A stretch of 64,000 bases of DNA from JAQBRD01 sp041158765 (GTDB lineage: Bacteria; Patescibacteriota; Minisyncoccia; Phycocordibacterales; PALSA-1337). Made by a program: the position numbers and the translations under genes. Below are positions 50,257 to 58,986 of the stretch, piece by piece (the first letter of the stretch is position 1; the number at the start of each line of letters is the position of its first letter). The stretch lies in the NCBI GenBank assembly GCA_041158765.1, contig JBEBAU010000018.1, positions 1-64,000 on the forward strand. The letters run 5' to 3'. The notes below the pieces were generated by a model, which saw only the letters and a list, made by a program, of their open reading frames with translations, was not told the DNA's origin and made no database searches.

Positions 50257-51690
50257 ATGCATTATTCAACCACAAAAACCAATATCGTGAAGTACCTTGC
50301 GGTGGCCGCTTTTGTGGCTATAGCAGGTTTCTCTCTATTTTCACCAGCAAAAGCTCAAGCGGGATTTGATCCTGTTCAGCTTATTGACCCATTCTGTCTT
50401 TGGAGTGGTTGTGGTGATGAACCTACTAAGGTAGTTAAGAAAACTATCATCAATAGTAACGTTAATAGCCCAGGTGGCGTAGTTACTGGTAACACAGCAG
50501 TTACTGGCGGACATACAACTACCGGTACTCCAGTAGTTGTTACTACTACTCCAGTTTATACCTATAACTATCCTTCAACTTCATATACAAGTCCGCTTAA
50601 TGCTACTTGTTATGCATCTCCTACGTCTGTGTATGTTGGCGGTACTTCTGTGTGGAGCGTTTCTGCTTACGGAGGTAACGGCGCATATTACTATAGCTGG
50701 TCAGGTACTGACGGTCTTTCAGGAAATGGTCGAAGCATATACATGACCTACAATAATACTGGTACCAAAAATGCGACAGTCACTGTCACATCAGGTAATC
50801 AGACTATTTCAATTAACTGTAATGCTTCTGTAATCGTATATGATAATGGAAATAATTATAACTATAACAATGGCTATAATTACAACTATAATTCTAACTA
50901 TTACAATAACGGTTATTACAATACTCCGCTTACCGTTTCATGTGTTGCGAATACTTCATTCGCTCCAGTTGGACGACTCGTTCAGTGGACTGCGACAGCT
51001 TCTGGTGGTTATAACACCAATAGCTATGCTGGTAACTATTCGTATCGATGGACTGGTACTGACGGTATCAACGGCAGCGGTCAAACTCTCGGCGTAAACT
51101 ACGGCGGTCCTGGTACTAAGTACGCTTCAGTTACTGTATACATGGGCGGACAATCAGTTACTCAGAATTGTTCAGGAAGCGTTACTGTTGGTATCGAAAA
51201 TAACCAGAACTACAACAACTACAATAATGGAAATCTCGAAATCGCATGTTTTGCTGATGCAGATCGTGTACGTATCGGAACTCCAGTAACTTGGGGCGTT
51301 GAAGCAACTGGTGGAAACGGATCAAACTATGCATATTCATGGACAGGTTCTGAAGGTCTCTCTGGTTCTCAGCGTTCAGCTGTGACCACATACAGTACTG
51401 CTGGCATCAAGAATGCTACAGTTACAGTGACTTCAGGTGGTGTTTCAGCATCAAAGCTCTGTGGTAATGCTGTAACCGTTGTTACTGCTCCACGAGCGAA
51501 TACCACAACTACAAATGGTAATCAGAATACCAATGCAACATCAAGTGATAATAGCTCACTCACAGGTTCAGCCTTCTTCTCACTTTCAAATGTTCCTTGG
51601 GGCTGGGTTGCTATCCTCACCATTCTCGTTCTTCTCGCAATGGTTGTATACCTCATCGTTACTCGAAACGAACCAGTTATCAAAGCATAA
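50257..51690 (+). CDS. Surface protein with three PKD/Ig-like repeats and Asn/Tyr-rich linkers
   Basis: This 477-residue protein has a signal peptide (cleavage near AKAQA, residue 35) and a Thr/Val-rich stretch. Three PKD/Ig-like repeats start near residues 114, 224 and 326, each with SWSG/RWTG/SWTG-type cores, a TVTV strand and two Cys (first strand and last strand). The first two repeats are joined by an Asn/Tyr low-complexity linker (about 194-223, NYNYNNGYNYN type), the second and third by a shorter one (about 315-326). A C-terminal membrane segment (447-468) and tail TRNEPVIKA anchor it. Probably a cell-surface stalk; disulphides likely form within each repeat. Confidence 0.8.
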   Translation: MHYSTTKTNIVKYLAVAAFVAIAGFSLFSPAKAQAGFDPVQLIDPFCLWSGCGDEPTKVVKKTIINSNVNSPGGVVTGNTAVTGGHTTTGTPVVVTTTPVYTYNYPSTSYTSPLNATCYASPTSVYVGGTSVWSVSAYGGNGAYYYSWSGTDGLSGNGRSIYMTYNNTGTKNATVTVTSGNQTISINCNASVIVYDNGNNYNYNNGYNYNYNSNYYNNGYYNTPLTVSCVANTSFAPVGRLVQWTATASGGYNTNSYAGNYSYRWTGTDGINGSGQTLGVNYGGPGTKYASVTVYMGGQSVTQNCSGSVTVGIENNQNYNNYNNGNLEIACFADADRVRIGTPVTWGVEATGGNGSNYAYSWTGSEGLSGSQRSAVTTYSTAGIKNATVTVTSGGVSASKLCGNAVTVVTAPRANTTTTNGNQNTNATSSDNSSLTGSAFFSLSNVPWGWVAILTILVLLAMVVYLIVTRNEPVIKA

Positions 51691-51726
51691 TTGAAATATA
51701 CGGCACCTATTGCCGAATATGAAAAC

Positions 51727-51757
51727 AAAAACCGTCCCTATATGGGGCGGTTTTTGT
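51727..51757 (+). terminator. Intrinsic terminator
   Basis: 12-bp stem AAAAACCGTCCC/GGGGCGGTTTTT (one wobble), TATAT loop. An extended -10 TGTTATACT (51756-51763) for holB overlaps its T run. Confidence 0.85.
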
Positions 51758-51786
51758 TATACTAGACATATAGATACGATTTATTC

Positions 51787-52527
51787 ATGAAAGAATTATT
51801 GCAACAATCAGAAGCGGGCAAGCTACATCACGCATATTGTCTCTTGCATTCAGGGGATGCAATAGGAATGTGTGAAAGACTCACGGCTTTTTTTGTGGAG
51901 GGTCTCGGTGTTGCTGTCGTTGCAAATCCTGATTTTCACCATATTGAAGTTGATTCATTTTCAATTGATGATAGTAGAAAGGTGAAAATGATTCATACGT
52001 CGAAGCCAATGACTGAAGATGGCAAGAAGATCTTTTTGATACAAGCAAATGGGATTACGAATGAAGCTCAAAATGCTTTGCTCAAAATCTTCGAAGAACC
52101 GCAGGAACACATTCATTTTTTTGTTGTTGTTCCTGCGGGCACACTCCTGTTGCCGACATTACGTTCGAGAATGATGGTTATTGAGGGCGGTGATGCGGAG
52201 GAAGTCGCTGGGGTTAGTGGCGTCGGTGGCGCTGGTCGAGCTGCTGGGGTTAATGGCGCCACCGAAGCAACAGCATTTTTGGAAATGCCAATCAAACAAC
52301 GTATTGCTTTTGTTGATGATATTGCAGCGAGAGTAAGTGATGAAAAATCAGTAAAACAAGACGCTGTGAACTTCCTGAATGGACTTGAAAGGGCTCTTGC
52401 GAAGCGCGATATACGCTCACAAAAAACTCGCACAGCACTCGACGCGGTAGTGCGCGCGCGAGAATACGCGCGCGATAGATCACCGTCATTGAAGCAGCTC
52501 CTTGAATATGTTGCTCTCTCAGTATAA
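51787..52527 (+). CDS. holB: DNA polymerase III delta-prime-like clamp-loader subunit
   Basis: This 246-residue protein matches the delta-prime/HolB family: MKELLQQSEAGKLHHAYCLL, IDDSRKVKMIHTSKPMTEDG, then GITNEAQNALLKIFEEP and LLPTLRSRM. There is no Walker A in the first 60 residues, as in stator-type subunits. A Gly/Ala/Val-rich insertion (about 133-160) is encoded by a near-perfect 16-nt direct repeat (52207-52222, 52243-52258). It starts a run holB-frr-rseP-proS-dehydrogenase with gaps of 6-16 nt. Confidence 0.8.
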   Translation: MKELLQQSEAGKLHHAYCLLHSGDAIGMCERLTAFFVEGLGVAVVANPDFHHIEVDSFSIDDSRKVKMIHTSKPMTEDGKKIFLIQANGITNEAQNALLKIFEEPQEHIHFFVVVPAGTLLLPTLRSRMMVIEGGDAEEVAGVSGVGGAGRAAGVNGATEATAFLEMPIKQRIAFVDDIAARVSDEKSVKQDAVNFLNGLERALAKRDIRSQKTRTALDAVVRAREYARDRSPSLKQLLEYVALSV

Positions 52528-52539
52528 AATAGAGTATCT

Positions 52540-53091
52540 ATGGCATATGACTTTTCAAAATTAAAAAAGAGCATTGGCGGAGCAGAAGAATGGCTCAAGA
52601 AGGAGTTTTCTGGTATTCGAACAGGACAGGCATCCCCAGCACTTCTTGATGGAGTGAAGGTAGAGAGCTACGGTGCACAGCTTCCAATATCACAGGTTGC
52701 TGGTGTAACCACAGAAGGTCCTCGCACTATTCGTATTGTTCCGTGGGATGTATCTCAGATGAAGGACATTGAGAAGGCTATTACTGTTGCCAATCTCGGT
52801 GTTTCTGTTGGTACGGATGACAAAGGCCTCCGTGTGAATTTCCCCGAACTTACTTCAGAACGACGTACAGTTATTACTAAGCTTGCAAAAGAGAAGCTCG
52901 AAGAAGCGAAGAAGCAGATACGTAATCACCGCGATGATTTCATGAAAGACTTGCAAGCAAAAGAAAAAGAGGGAGGTCTCGGCAAAGACGATGTATTCCG
53001 TTACAAGGGTGATGGTCAGAAAATGGTTGATGCAGCGAACAAAGCGCTCGACGACGCTTTCGCAAAAAAGGAGAAAGAAATTCTAAGCTAA
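52540..53091 (+). CDS. frr: Ribosome recycling factor
   Basis: RRF (183 residues) splits post-termination ribosomes with EF-G. The segments LKKEFSGIRTGQASPALLDGV, VESYGAQLPISQVA, IRIVPWDVSQMKDIEKAI and RNHRDDFMKDL are typical. It is full length. It starts 12 nt after holB. pyrH, which often precedes frr, is not adjacent. Confidence 0.97.
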   Translation: MAYDFSKLKKSIGGAEEWLKKEFSGIRTGQASPALLDGVKVESYGAQLPISQVAGVTTEGPRTIRIVPWDVSQMKDIEKAITVANLGVSVGTDDKGLRVNFPELTSERRTVITKLAKEKLEEAKKQIRNHRDDFMKDLQAKEKEGGLGKDDVFRYKGDGQKMVDAANKALDDAFAKKEKEILS

Positions 53092-53097
53092 TATTTG

Positions 53098-54234
53098 ATG
53101 ACCGTTATTATATTTTTGATAGTTCTCGCAGTGCTCATATTTGTGCATGAGCTCGGGCATTTTCTTGCAGCGCGATTCTTCGGTATTCGTGTTGATGCTT
53201 TTGCTATTGGATTTGGTCCAAAGATCTTTTCAAAAAAAGTCATATCAAAAAAGCACGGTGAAACAACATACGCTCTCAATCTCATTCCATTTGGTGGCTA
53301 TGTGAAGATTTTTGGTGAAAGCCCGGATGCTGATTCTATGAATGGCCCAGATGCAAATCGTAGTTTTATTAACAAGTCTCGTTTTGCGCAAGCCATCGTG
53401 CTTATTGCTGGAGTGGTTTTCAACTTTGTATTCGCTTGGATACTTTTCACCGGACTTTTTATGGTTGGTTTCCCAGCATCTACCGAAAGCTATCCGCAGT
53501 ACAAGGACAGAATCCATGATGATCGAACCGTAATCGTTGCACTCGATGCTATGTCTCCTGCAGTAATTGCTGGTCTCAAGGAAGGAGATATTCTTACTGA
53601 TAGTTCAGGTAATCTCATCACCATGAGCACATTTCAGAAGAGTATTGCAGAAAGTGCTGGAAAGCCTGTGGTTATTTCATATAAACGTGCATACAATAAT
53701 GCTATTGCAATAACACCAGTTCAATCAGCAACAGTAACTCCAGTAACTGGCATTATTCCAAGTGATCCACAGAAGTATGCTATTGGTGTAGGGCTTTCTC
53801 AGGCGGGTACGCTCGAACTTCCGATACATCTCGCTGTTCTAGAAGCAGGGCGATATGTTGTGCATATCATAGAGCAGACAGTTATCGGTCTGTACACCCT
53901 TATCGTCACTTCATTGCAGGGTAAGGGCTCACTCTCTGACGTAACAGGTCCTATCGGCATTGCAGGGCTTGTGGGAGATGCGGCGAAGCTCGGTGCAATA
54001 TACCTCATTGCTTTCACTGCATTAATCTCTATCAATCTCGGTGTAATCAATCTCATACCATTCCCAGCACTTGATGGGGGACGACTTCTCTTCGTTGTGA
54101 TTGAATCTATCACTCGCCGCCGAATCAAGCCTTCGGTTACGAATACCGTGAATACTATTGGTTTCAGCCTTCTTATCCTACTCATGATCGTGATCACATT
54201 TCATGATATTGCTATCAAATGGTTTGTGAAATAG
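53098..54234 (+). CDS. rseP: RseP-type site-2 intramembrane metalloprotease
   Basis: This 378-residue membrane protease has HELGHFLAARFFGIRVDAF (zinc-binding HExxH, near residue 18) and the third ligand in FPALDGGRLLF. A PDZ-like middle domain (SPAVIAGLKEGDILTDSSG) and about four membrane segments are present. It cleaves transmembrane substrates such as anti-sigma factors or signal-peptide remnants. The frame allows TTG 53095, but ATG 53098 is more likely. It starts 6 nt after frr. Confidence 0.93.
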   Translation: MTVIIFLIVLAVLIFVHELGHFLAARFFGIRVDAFAIGFGPKIFSKKVISKKHGETTYALNLIPFGGYVKIFGESPDADSMNGPDANRSFINKSRFAQAIVLIAGVVFNFVFAWILFTGLFMVGFPASTESYPQYKDRIHDDRTVIVALDAMSPAVIAGLKEGDILTDSSGNLITMSTFQKSIAESAGKPVVISYKRAYNNAIAITPVQSATVTPVTGIIPSDPQKYAIGVGLSQAGTLELPIHLAVLEAGRYVVHIIEQTVIGLYTLIVTSLQGKGSLSDVTGPIGIAGLVGDAAKLGAIYLIAFTALISINLGVINLIPFPALDGGRLLFVVIESITRRRIKPSVTNTVNTIGFSLLILLMIVITFHDIAIKWFVK

Positions 54235-54244
54235 AATAAATCAT

Positions 54245-55525
54245 ATGCGACAAACAACCCTCTTCACCAAAACCCGCAAAGAAGCTCCAAAAGATGAAGT
54301 TTCAAAAAATGCTGACTTATTGATTCGAGCAGGCTTCATTCACAAAGAAATGGCCGGCGTCTATTCGTATTTGCCACTCGGTCTTCGAGTTCTTAATAAA
54401 ATCTGCGATATTATCCGAGAGGAAATGGGTGCTATTGGCGCTCAAGAGCTTCATCTTACTGCACTTCAGGATAAGAAGGTTTGGGAAACAAGCGGCCGCT
54501 GGGATGATGCTGTTGTTGATAATTGGTTCAAAACAAAGCTCAAGAATGATACCGAACTCGGTCTCGGTTTCACTCATGAAGAGCAACTTACGAATCTCAT
54601 GAAAGATTATATTCGTTCAGTGCATGATTTGCCGGTGTATGCGTATCAAATACAGACGAAGTTCCGCAATGAAACTCGAGCCAAGTCTGGCATTATGCGT
54701 GGACGAGAGTTTTTGATGAAAGACATGTACTCTTTCTCGAAAGATGTTGCTTCACACGAGGCTTTTTATGAAAAATCAAAAGGCGCATACAAGCGTGTGT
54801 ATGAGCGAATTGGTCTAGGTGATAAAACATTCATTACCACTGCGCTTGGTGGTTCATTTTCAAAATTCTCACACGAATTTCAAACAGTTACTGACGCTGG
54901 AGAAGACCTTATCTATGTTCATGAAGGCAAAGGTATTGCGGTGAACAAGGAGGTGCTTGATGATGCTACTGCTGCACAATCTATTCTCGCAGAGCTCGGT
55001 ATTGCTCGTGAAGAGTTGGTTGAGAAAAAGGCGATAGAGGTTGGAAATATTTTTCCACTCGGTACACGATTCTCAGATGCATTCGAACTCAACTATCAAG
55101 ATACTGATGGCACCAAAAAGCCGGTGGTCATGGGTTCATATGGTATCGGTCCAAGTCGTCTTATTGGAACAATTGCAGAGGTGCTTTCTGATGCGAATGG
55201 TCTTGTGTGGCCGAAGGAAGTAGCACCATTTCAAGCGCATCTCATTGTACTTCATGACAAAGACGGCAAGGAGGGTAAGGTGGCAAAAGCTGCAGATGCG
55301 CTCTACGATAAGCTCACTCAAGCAGGTATTGAGGCTCTTTATGATGATCGTGATGCCAAGACTCGCGCTGGAGAAAAGTTCGCCGACAGTGATCTTATCG
55401 GTATTCCAATTCGTATTATTATGAGTGAAAAGACTCTCGCGGAAGATATGGTAGAAGTGAAGATTCGTGCTACAGGAGAAGTTCGCAAGGTGCCAAGTTG
55501 TGATGTGCTCGCTTTGTTCGTATAG
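54245..55525 (+). CDS. proS: Prolyl-tRNA synthetase, short form without editing insert
   Basis: This 426-residue class II ProRS has a motif 1 region (YSYLPLGLRVLNKICDIIREEM), motif 2 (TKFRNETRAKSGIMRGREFLMKDMYSF), and motif 3 (VMGSYGIGPSRLIGTIAEV). The anticodon domain is at about 340-426. The INS editing domain of about 180 residues found between motifs 2 and 3 in E. coli is replaced by about 70 residues (SHEFQTVTDAGEDLIYVHEG ...). Mischarging with Ala would need separate correction. It starts 10 nt after rseP. Confidence 0.95.
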   Translation: MRQTTLFTKTRKEAPKDEVSKNADLLIRAGFIHKEMAGVYSYLPLGLRVLNKICDIIREEMGAIGAQELHLTALQDKKVWETSGRWDDAVVDNWFKTKLKNDTELGLGFTHEEQLTNLMKDYIRSVHDLPVYAYQIQTKFRNETRAKSGIMRGREFLMKDMYSFSKDVASHEAFYEKSKGAYKRVYERIGLGDKTFITTALGGSFSKFSHEFQTVTDAGEDLIYVHEGKGIAVNKEVLDDATAAQSILAELGIAREELVEKKAIEVGNIFPLGTRFSDAFELNYQDTDGTKKPVVMGSYGIGPSRLIGTIAEVLSDANGLVWPKEVAPFQAHLIVLHDKDGKEGKVAKAADALYDKLTQAGIEALYDDRDAKTRAGEKFADSDLIGIPIRIIMSEKTLAEDMVEVKIRATGEVRKVPSCDVLALFV

Positions 55526-55541
55526 GTTTTTTCACAAAAAA

Positions 55542-56570
55542 ATGAAAATAGTATTTTTTGAAACAAATGACTCTGACAAGGAATACCTCAAAAAAGGTTT
55601 GACTGGAAGTGGTGCAGTTCTTTCTTTCATTCCCGAAATCCTTACGCTTGATAGTTGTAAAGATGTAGCAGATGCTGAAATTATTTCGGTTTTTGTGAAT
55701 TCTCTTGTTACAAAAGAGATTATTGATGCTTTGCCGCAATTGAAACTCATCACAACTCGCTCAACTGGCTTCGATCATATCGATGTTGCATATGCCAAAT
55801 CAAAGGGCATTGTCGTTTCAGCAGTTCCTGCGTATGGCTCACGCACTGTTGCTGAATTTGCTTTCACATTGATTCTTGCACTTTCACGCAAACTCATTCC
55901 TTCATACTCTGGATTGAGAATGAATAATAGTTTCGATATGTCGAGTCTCGAAGGATTTGATCTTGCAGGGAAGACGATTGGTGTTGTTGGTACAGGGAAG
56001 ATTGGCAAGAATGCAATACGTATTGCTCGGGGTTTCGACATGAATGTGCTCGCATATGATATGTTTCCTGATCAGGCTTTTGCGCAACAGAATTCTGTTA
56101 CTTATGTTGATCTTGCCGAGCTTCTCGCAAAATCAGATATCGTAACTCTACATGCTCCATATACCAAGGTCACACATCATCTCATCAATAAACAGAATGT
56201 GAAAAGTATGAAAAAAGGTGCACTCCTTGTGAATACCGCCCGAGGAGAATTGATTGAAACGGACGCGCTCGTATGGGCACTCAATGAAGGTATTATTGCG
56301 GGTGCAGGTCTTGATGTTCTTGAAGGAGAACGATATATGAAAAATGAGATGAAAAATCTCGCAAATGATATCGTTGAGCCAATGGAAGATGCTCAAGGAA
56401 TGAAAATTATTGCTGAAAACGAAGCACTCATTCATCATCCACGAGTGATTGTTACTCCGCACGTTGCGTTTTTTTCAAAAGAAGCAAAAGAAGAAATATT
56501 GAAAACTACGGTTGAAAATATTGCTGGTTTTTCAAAAGGTGCCGCTACAAATCTTGTGCAGATTTCATAA
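55542..56570 (+). CDS. D-2-hydroxyacid dehydrogenase (D-lactate dehydrogenase-like)
   Basis: This 342-residue NAD-dependent enzyme has a substrate domain (KLITTRSTGFDHIDVAYAKS; VPAYGSRTVAEFAFTLIL), the dinucleotide fold GKTIGVVGTGKIGKNAIRIA, and catalytic Arg in LLVNTARGELIETDAL. Glu (GAGLDVLEGE) and His (IVTPHVAFFSKEA) complete the catalytic set. It is likely an LdhA-like enzyme that reoxidises NADH by reducing pyruvate to D-lactate, sensible for a fermenting CPR cell (inference). ATG 55542 gives the natural N-terminus MKIVFFET; the frame to 55467 overlaps proS. Confidence 0.9.
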   Translation: MKIVFFETNDSDKEYLKKGLTGSGAVLSFIPEILTLDSCKDVADAEIISVFVNSLVTKEIIDALPQLKLITTRSTGFDHIDVAYAKSKGIVVSAVPAYGSRTVAEFAFTLILALSRKLIPSYSGLRMNNSFDMSSLEGFDLAGKTIGVVGTGKIGKNAIRIARGFDMNVLAYDMFPDQAFAQQNSVTYVDLAELLAKSDIVTLHAPYTKVTHHLINKQNVKSMKKGALLVNTARGELIETDALVWALNEGIIAGAGLDVLEGERYMKNEMKNLANDIVEPMEDAQGMKIIAENEALIHHPRVIVTPHVAFFSKEAKEEILKTTVENIAGFSKGAATNLVQIS

Positions 56571-56600
56571 AAAATAAAAAACCGCTTTGTTTATTGCGGT
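56569..56600 (-). terminator. Minus-strand terminator of 56591-56989
   Basis: On the minus strand, ACCGC/GCGGT stem with a 10-nt loop followed by TTTTTATTTTTT. It overlaps the last codons of the gene. Confidence 0.6.
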
Positions 56601-56989
56601 ATTGTATGGGGTTGTGTTTGTTCAATGTGTCCACCCTCGTTTATGAATCGCTTGAAATCAATTCGGCGCATACTTACCGTATTAGTGCAGTCAAATCGAG
56701 ATTCTTGGTAGATGAGCGATGTATTGGGTTGAAAACAAATTGGCAACCTATCTGTCAGCACGCTGCATAAAAGCATCATAACAAAAGTGAAGCCCAAGAA
56801 GAGCCACTGTTTTGACTTGGGCTTTTTGTTGGTAAGGATATTGGACAGACTCCAAATCATACAACCAATAATGCATAGCGCGGCAGCAAATGATACAAAA
56901 AAGGCCAGTAATGCCCACCAATTGGTCGAATTAAAACCAAGAAAAGTCGCATCAGAAACTTCGTGCAAGGGGAATGGGAATGATTGCAT
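56591..56989 (-). CDS. Hypothetical two-pass membrane protein
   Basis: This 132-residue protein from ATG 56989 has two membrane segments (about 23-50, LLAFFVSFAAALCIIGCMIW; about 62-80, LFLGFTFVMMLLCSVL). A Cys-containing external C-terminal part follows (RLPICFQPNT ... RFDCTNTVS). No family is recognised. The frame is open to ATG 57061, but the predicted promoter (-10 at 57053-57058) overlaps that codon, so transcription should begin downstream and 56989 is the first usable ATG. It is divergent from mreB. Confidence 0.6.
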   Translation of the reverse strand: MQSFPFPLHEVSDATFLGFNSTNWWALLAFFVSFAAALCIIGCMIWSLSNILTNKKPKSKQWLFLGFTFVMMLLCSVLTDRLPICFQPNTSLIYQESRFDCTNTVSMRRIDFKRFINEGGHIEQTQPHTIPQ

Positions 56990-57052
56990 ATGAGACAAGG
57001 TTGAGGGTTTTATTGATTGTGATAGGCCAAAAGGCCGAGCAATTTGTTTTTG

Positions 57053-57080
57053 ATAGTACATGATTATTGAGGTATGTCAA
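57053..57080 (-). promoter_or_regulatory. Predicted promoter of 56591-56989
   Basis: On the minus strand, TTGACA (57075-57080), a 16-nt spacer, TACTAT (57053-57058). It decides the start codon of the gene. Confidence 0.7.
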
Positions 57081-57108
57081 TGCTAGTCACACGGTATTTT
57101 GTTGTAGT

Positions 57109-57128
57109 ATTGCCGTATATACGGCAAT
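57109..57128. promoter_or_regulatory. 20-bp perfect palindrome upstream of mreB
   Basis: ATTGCCGTATATACGGCAAT reads the same on both strands and ends 3 nt before the mreB ATG. It could be an operator for a dimeric regulator, or an RNA hairpin at the ribosome entry site. A possible -10 (TAGTAT 57105-57110) touches its left edge. Confidence 0.6.
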
Positions 57129-57131
57129 TTT

Positions 57132-58193
57132 ATGGCTTTAACCCTTAAAGAAAAGATATACGCATATCTTTCCAATGATATTGGAATTGATCTAGGAACA
57201 GCTAATACGCTGGTGTATTTGCGTGGTCACGGTATTGTCGTGAACGAGCCTTCTGTCGTTGCTATTAATCAAAAAACCGGTCGTGTTGTTGCTGTAGGAA
57301 ATGCAGCAAAGGATATGCTCGGTCGAACACCCGCGCACATTGTTGCAGTGCGTCCACTTGTTGATGGAGTTATTTCAGATTTCGAAGTAACTGAAGAAAT
57401 GATTGCATATCTTGTGAAGAAAGCTGAGGAGTATTCAAAAAAGATGCTCGGTCCTCGTGTTGTTGTTGGAGTTCCTTCTGGAGTTACTAACGTCGAGATT
57501 CGTGCAGTGCGTGATGCTACTCGTAATGCAGGAGCACGAGAGGTCTATATCGTTGAAGAGCCTATGGCAGGTGCTATTGGTATCCGTCTCCCAATTCACG
57601 ATCCAATTGGTAGCATGATTATTGATATTGGTGGAGGTACGACTGATATTGCAGTGATTTCGCTCGGAGGTATTGTTCGATCAAAAAACCTCAAGATTGC
57701 AGGAGATAAACTTAATAATGACATCATTTCATATATTCGAAATGAATTCAAAATTCTCATTGGTGAAAAAACAGCCGAATATATCAAGATGACTGTCGGC
57801 ACTGTTATTGCGGGTGAACCAATGGAAACAACCATTCGTGGTCGAGACCTCATTACTGGTTTGCCTCGAGAGGTGGTTATTACTGATTCTGATATTCGTG
57901 AAGCAATGGCGCAATCAATTGATATTCTTGTTGATGCAACAAAAGAAGTGCTTGAAACAACACCACCTGAAATTCTTGCCGACATTATGCGCATTGGTAT
58001 TTATCTTGTTGGTGGAGGAGCACTGATAAAAGGCCTTGATCGTCTTATTTCGGATACCATAAAAATTCCTGTGCACATCTCTGAAGATCCACTTACTGCA
58101 ATAGCTCGTGGAACCGGAATTATTCTCGAAGACCTTGATGTATACGAGGATGTTCTCATCCAAAACGAAGATGAATTACCAGCTCAAAAATAG
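57132..58193 (+). CDS. mreB: Rod-shape actin homologue MreB
   Basis: This 353-residue actin-fold ATPase has phosphate-1 NDIGIDLGTANTLVYLRG, phosphate-2 SMIIDIGGGTTDIAVISLGG, and adenosine motif IYLVGGGALIKGLDRLI, plus GVPSGVTNVEIRAVRDA. It polymerises under the membrane and guides wall elongation with MreC, MreD and PBP2, all encoded directly downstream. It is full length. A 20-bp palindrome lies just before its start. Confidence 0.98.
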   Translation: MALTLKEKIYAYLSNDIGIDLGTANTLVYLRGHGIVVNEPSVVAINQKTGRVVAVGNAAKDMLGRTPAHIVAVRPLVDGVISDFEVTEEMIAYLVKKAEEYSKKMLGPRVVVGVPSGVTNVEIRAVRDATRNAGAREVYIVEEPMAGAIGIRLPIHDPIGSMIIDIGGGTTDIAVISLGGIVRSKNLKIAGDKLNNDIISYIRNEFKILIGEKTAEYIKMTVGTVIAGEPMETTIRGRDLITGLPREVVITDSDIREAMAQSIDILVDATKEVLETTPPEILADIMRIGIYLVGGGALIKGLDRLISDTIKIPVHISEDPLTAIARGTGIILEDLDVYEDVLIQNEDELPAQK

Positions 58194-58986
58194 TGGTAGG
58201 GGAATGGGCGGCGGCGCGCGAAGCGCTGCACGCCGCCGCAACAGTTCGCTCGCTTTTGTAATCGGGTTAATTGTTACGGTTGTGCTCGTTATCATGTTGA
58301 TATTTGCTCCAGCGCGTCTCGCAAGCCTCCTTACTCCAATTACATGGCCATTTCGTGCTACTGTATCTGGTCTTGATACACTTTTTTCAACACGAACAGG
58401 CCTCATGAAAGAGAATGACATGCTTTCACAAAGACTCGAAGCACTTATTTCAGCAGAAGCACAAATCTCTGAACTTACTCAAGAAAATACCGAACTCAAA
58501 GAATTACTCGGACGTACTGTCGTAAAGAATCCGATACTCGCAACAATTATACGTAATTCACAGGGGACACCGTACGACACAATGATCGTTGATGTTGGAA
58601 CAGAACAGGGAATTACTGTTGGTTCGCTTGTGTATGCTCTCGGTAGTGTTCCAATTGGAAAAGTGATTGAAGTCCATGATACGTTTTCAAAAGTCTCACT
58701 TTTTTCATATGCAGGTCAAAAATTCGATGTAATTCTCGGTAAAAAGAATATTACTGCAACAGCAACTGCTCGCGGGGGAAGTACATTTGAAATTACGCTA
58801 CCTCGAGATACTGAAATCGTTGAAGGAGATCCGGTAAGTATTCCAAGCATTATTCCGGGTGTATTCGGCACTGTCGCTTCGATCATCCTTTCACCCTCAC
58901 AAGCCTTTTCTACAATAGTATTTACTATGCCAGTAAACATACGTGAACTTCGTTGGGTTGAAATTGAACCAAATGCCTTTCAATAA
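58171..58986 (+). CDS. mreC: Rod-shape-determining protein MreC
   Basis: This 271-residue bitopic protein has a basic Gly/Arg-rich cytoplasmic end (GGGARSAARRRN), a membrane segment at about 28-50, and a coiled coil (LMKENDMLSQRLEALISAEA). Two beta-barrel domains follow, with the MreC signatures YDTMIVDVGTEQGITVGSLVY and FEITLPRDTEIVEGDPVSI. Two starts are possible: ATG 58171 overlapping the mreB end by 23 nt, or ATG 58204 after a purine-rich GGTAGGGGA. It scaffolds MreB to PBP2 outside the membrane. Confidence 0.9.
   Translation: MNYQLKNSGRGMGGGARSAARRRNSSLAFVIGLIVTVVLVIMLIFAPARLASLLTPITWPFRATVSGLDTLFSTRTGLMKENDMLSQRLEALISAEAQISELTQENTELKELLGRTVVKNPILATIIRNSQGTPYDTMIVDVGTEQGITVGSLVYALGSVPIGKVIEVHDTFSKVSLFSYAGQKFDVILGKKNITATATARGGSTFEITLPRDTEIVEGDPVSIPSIIPGVFGTVASIILSPSQAFSTIVFTMPVNIRELRWVEIEPNAFQ

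Noticed and set aside
50838..50930. AAT/TAT-rich tract as an intergenic repeat or origin
   Set aside because: It is in frame within the surface protein gene and encodes the Asn/Tyr linker.
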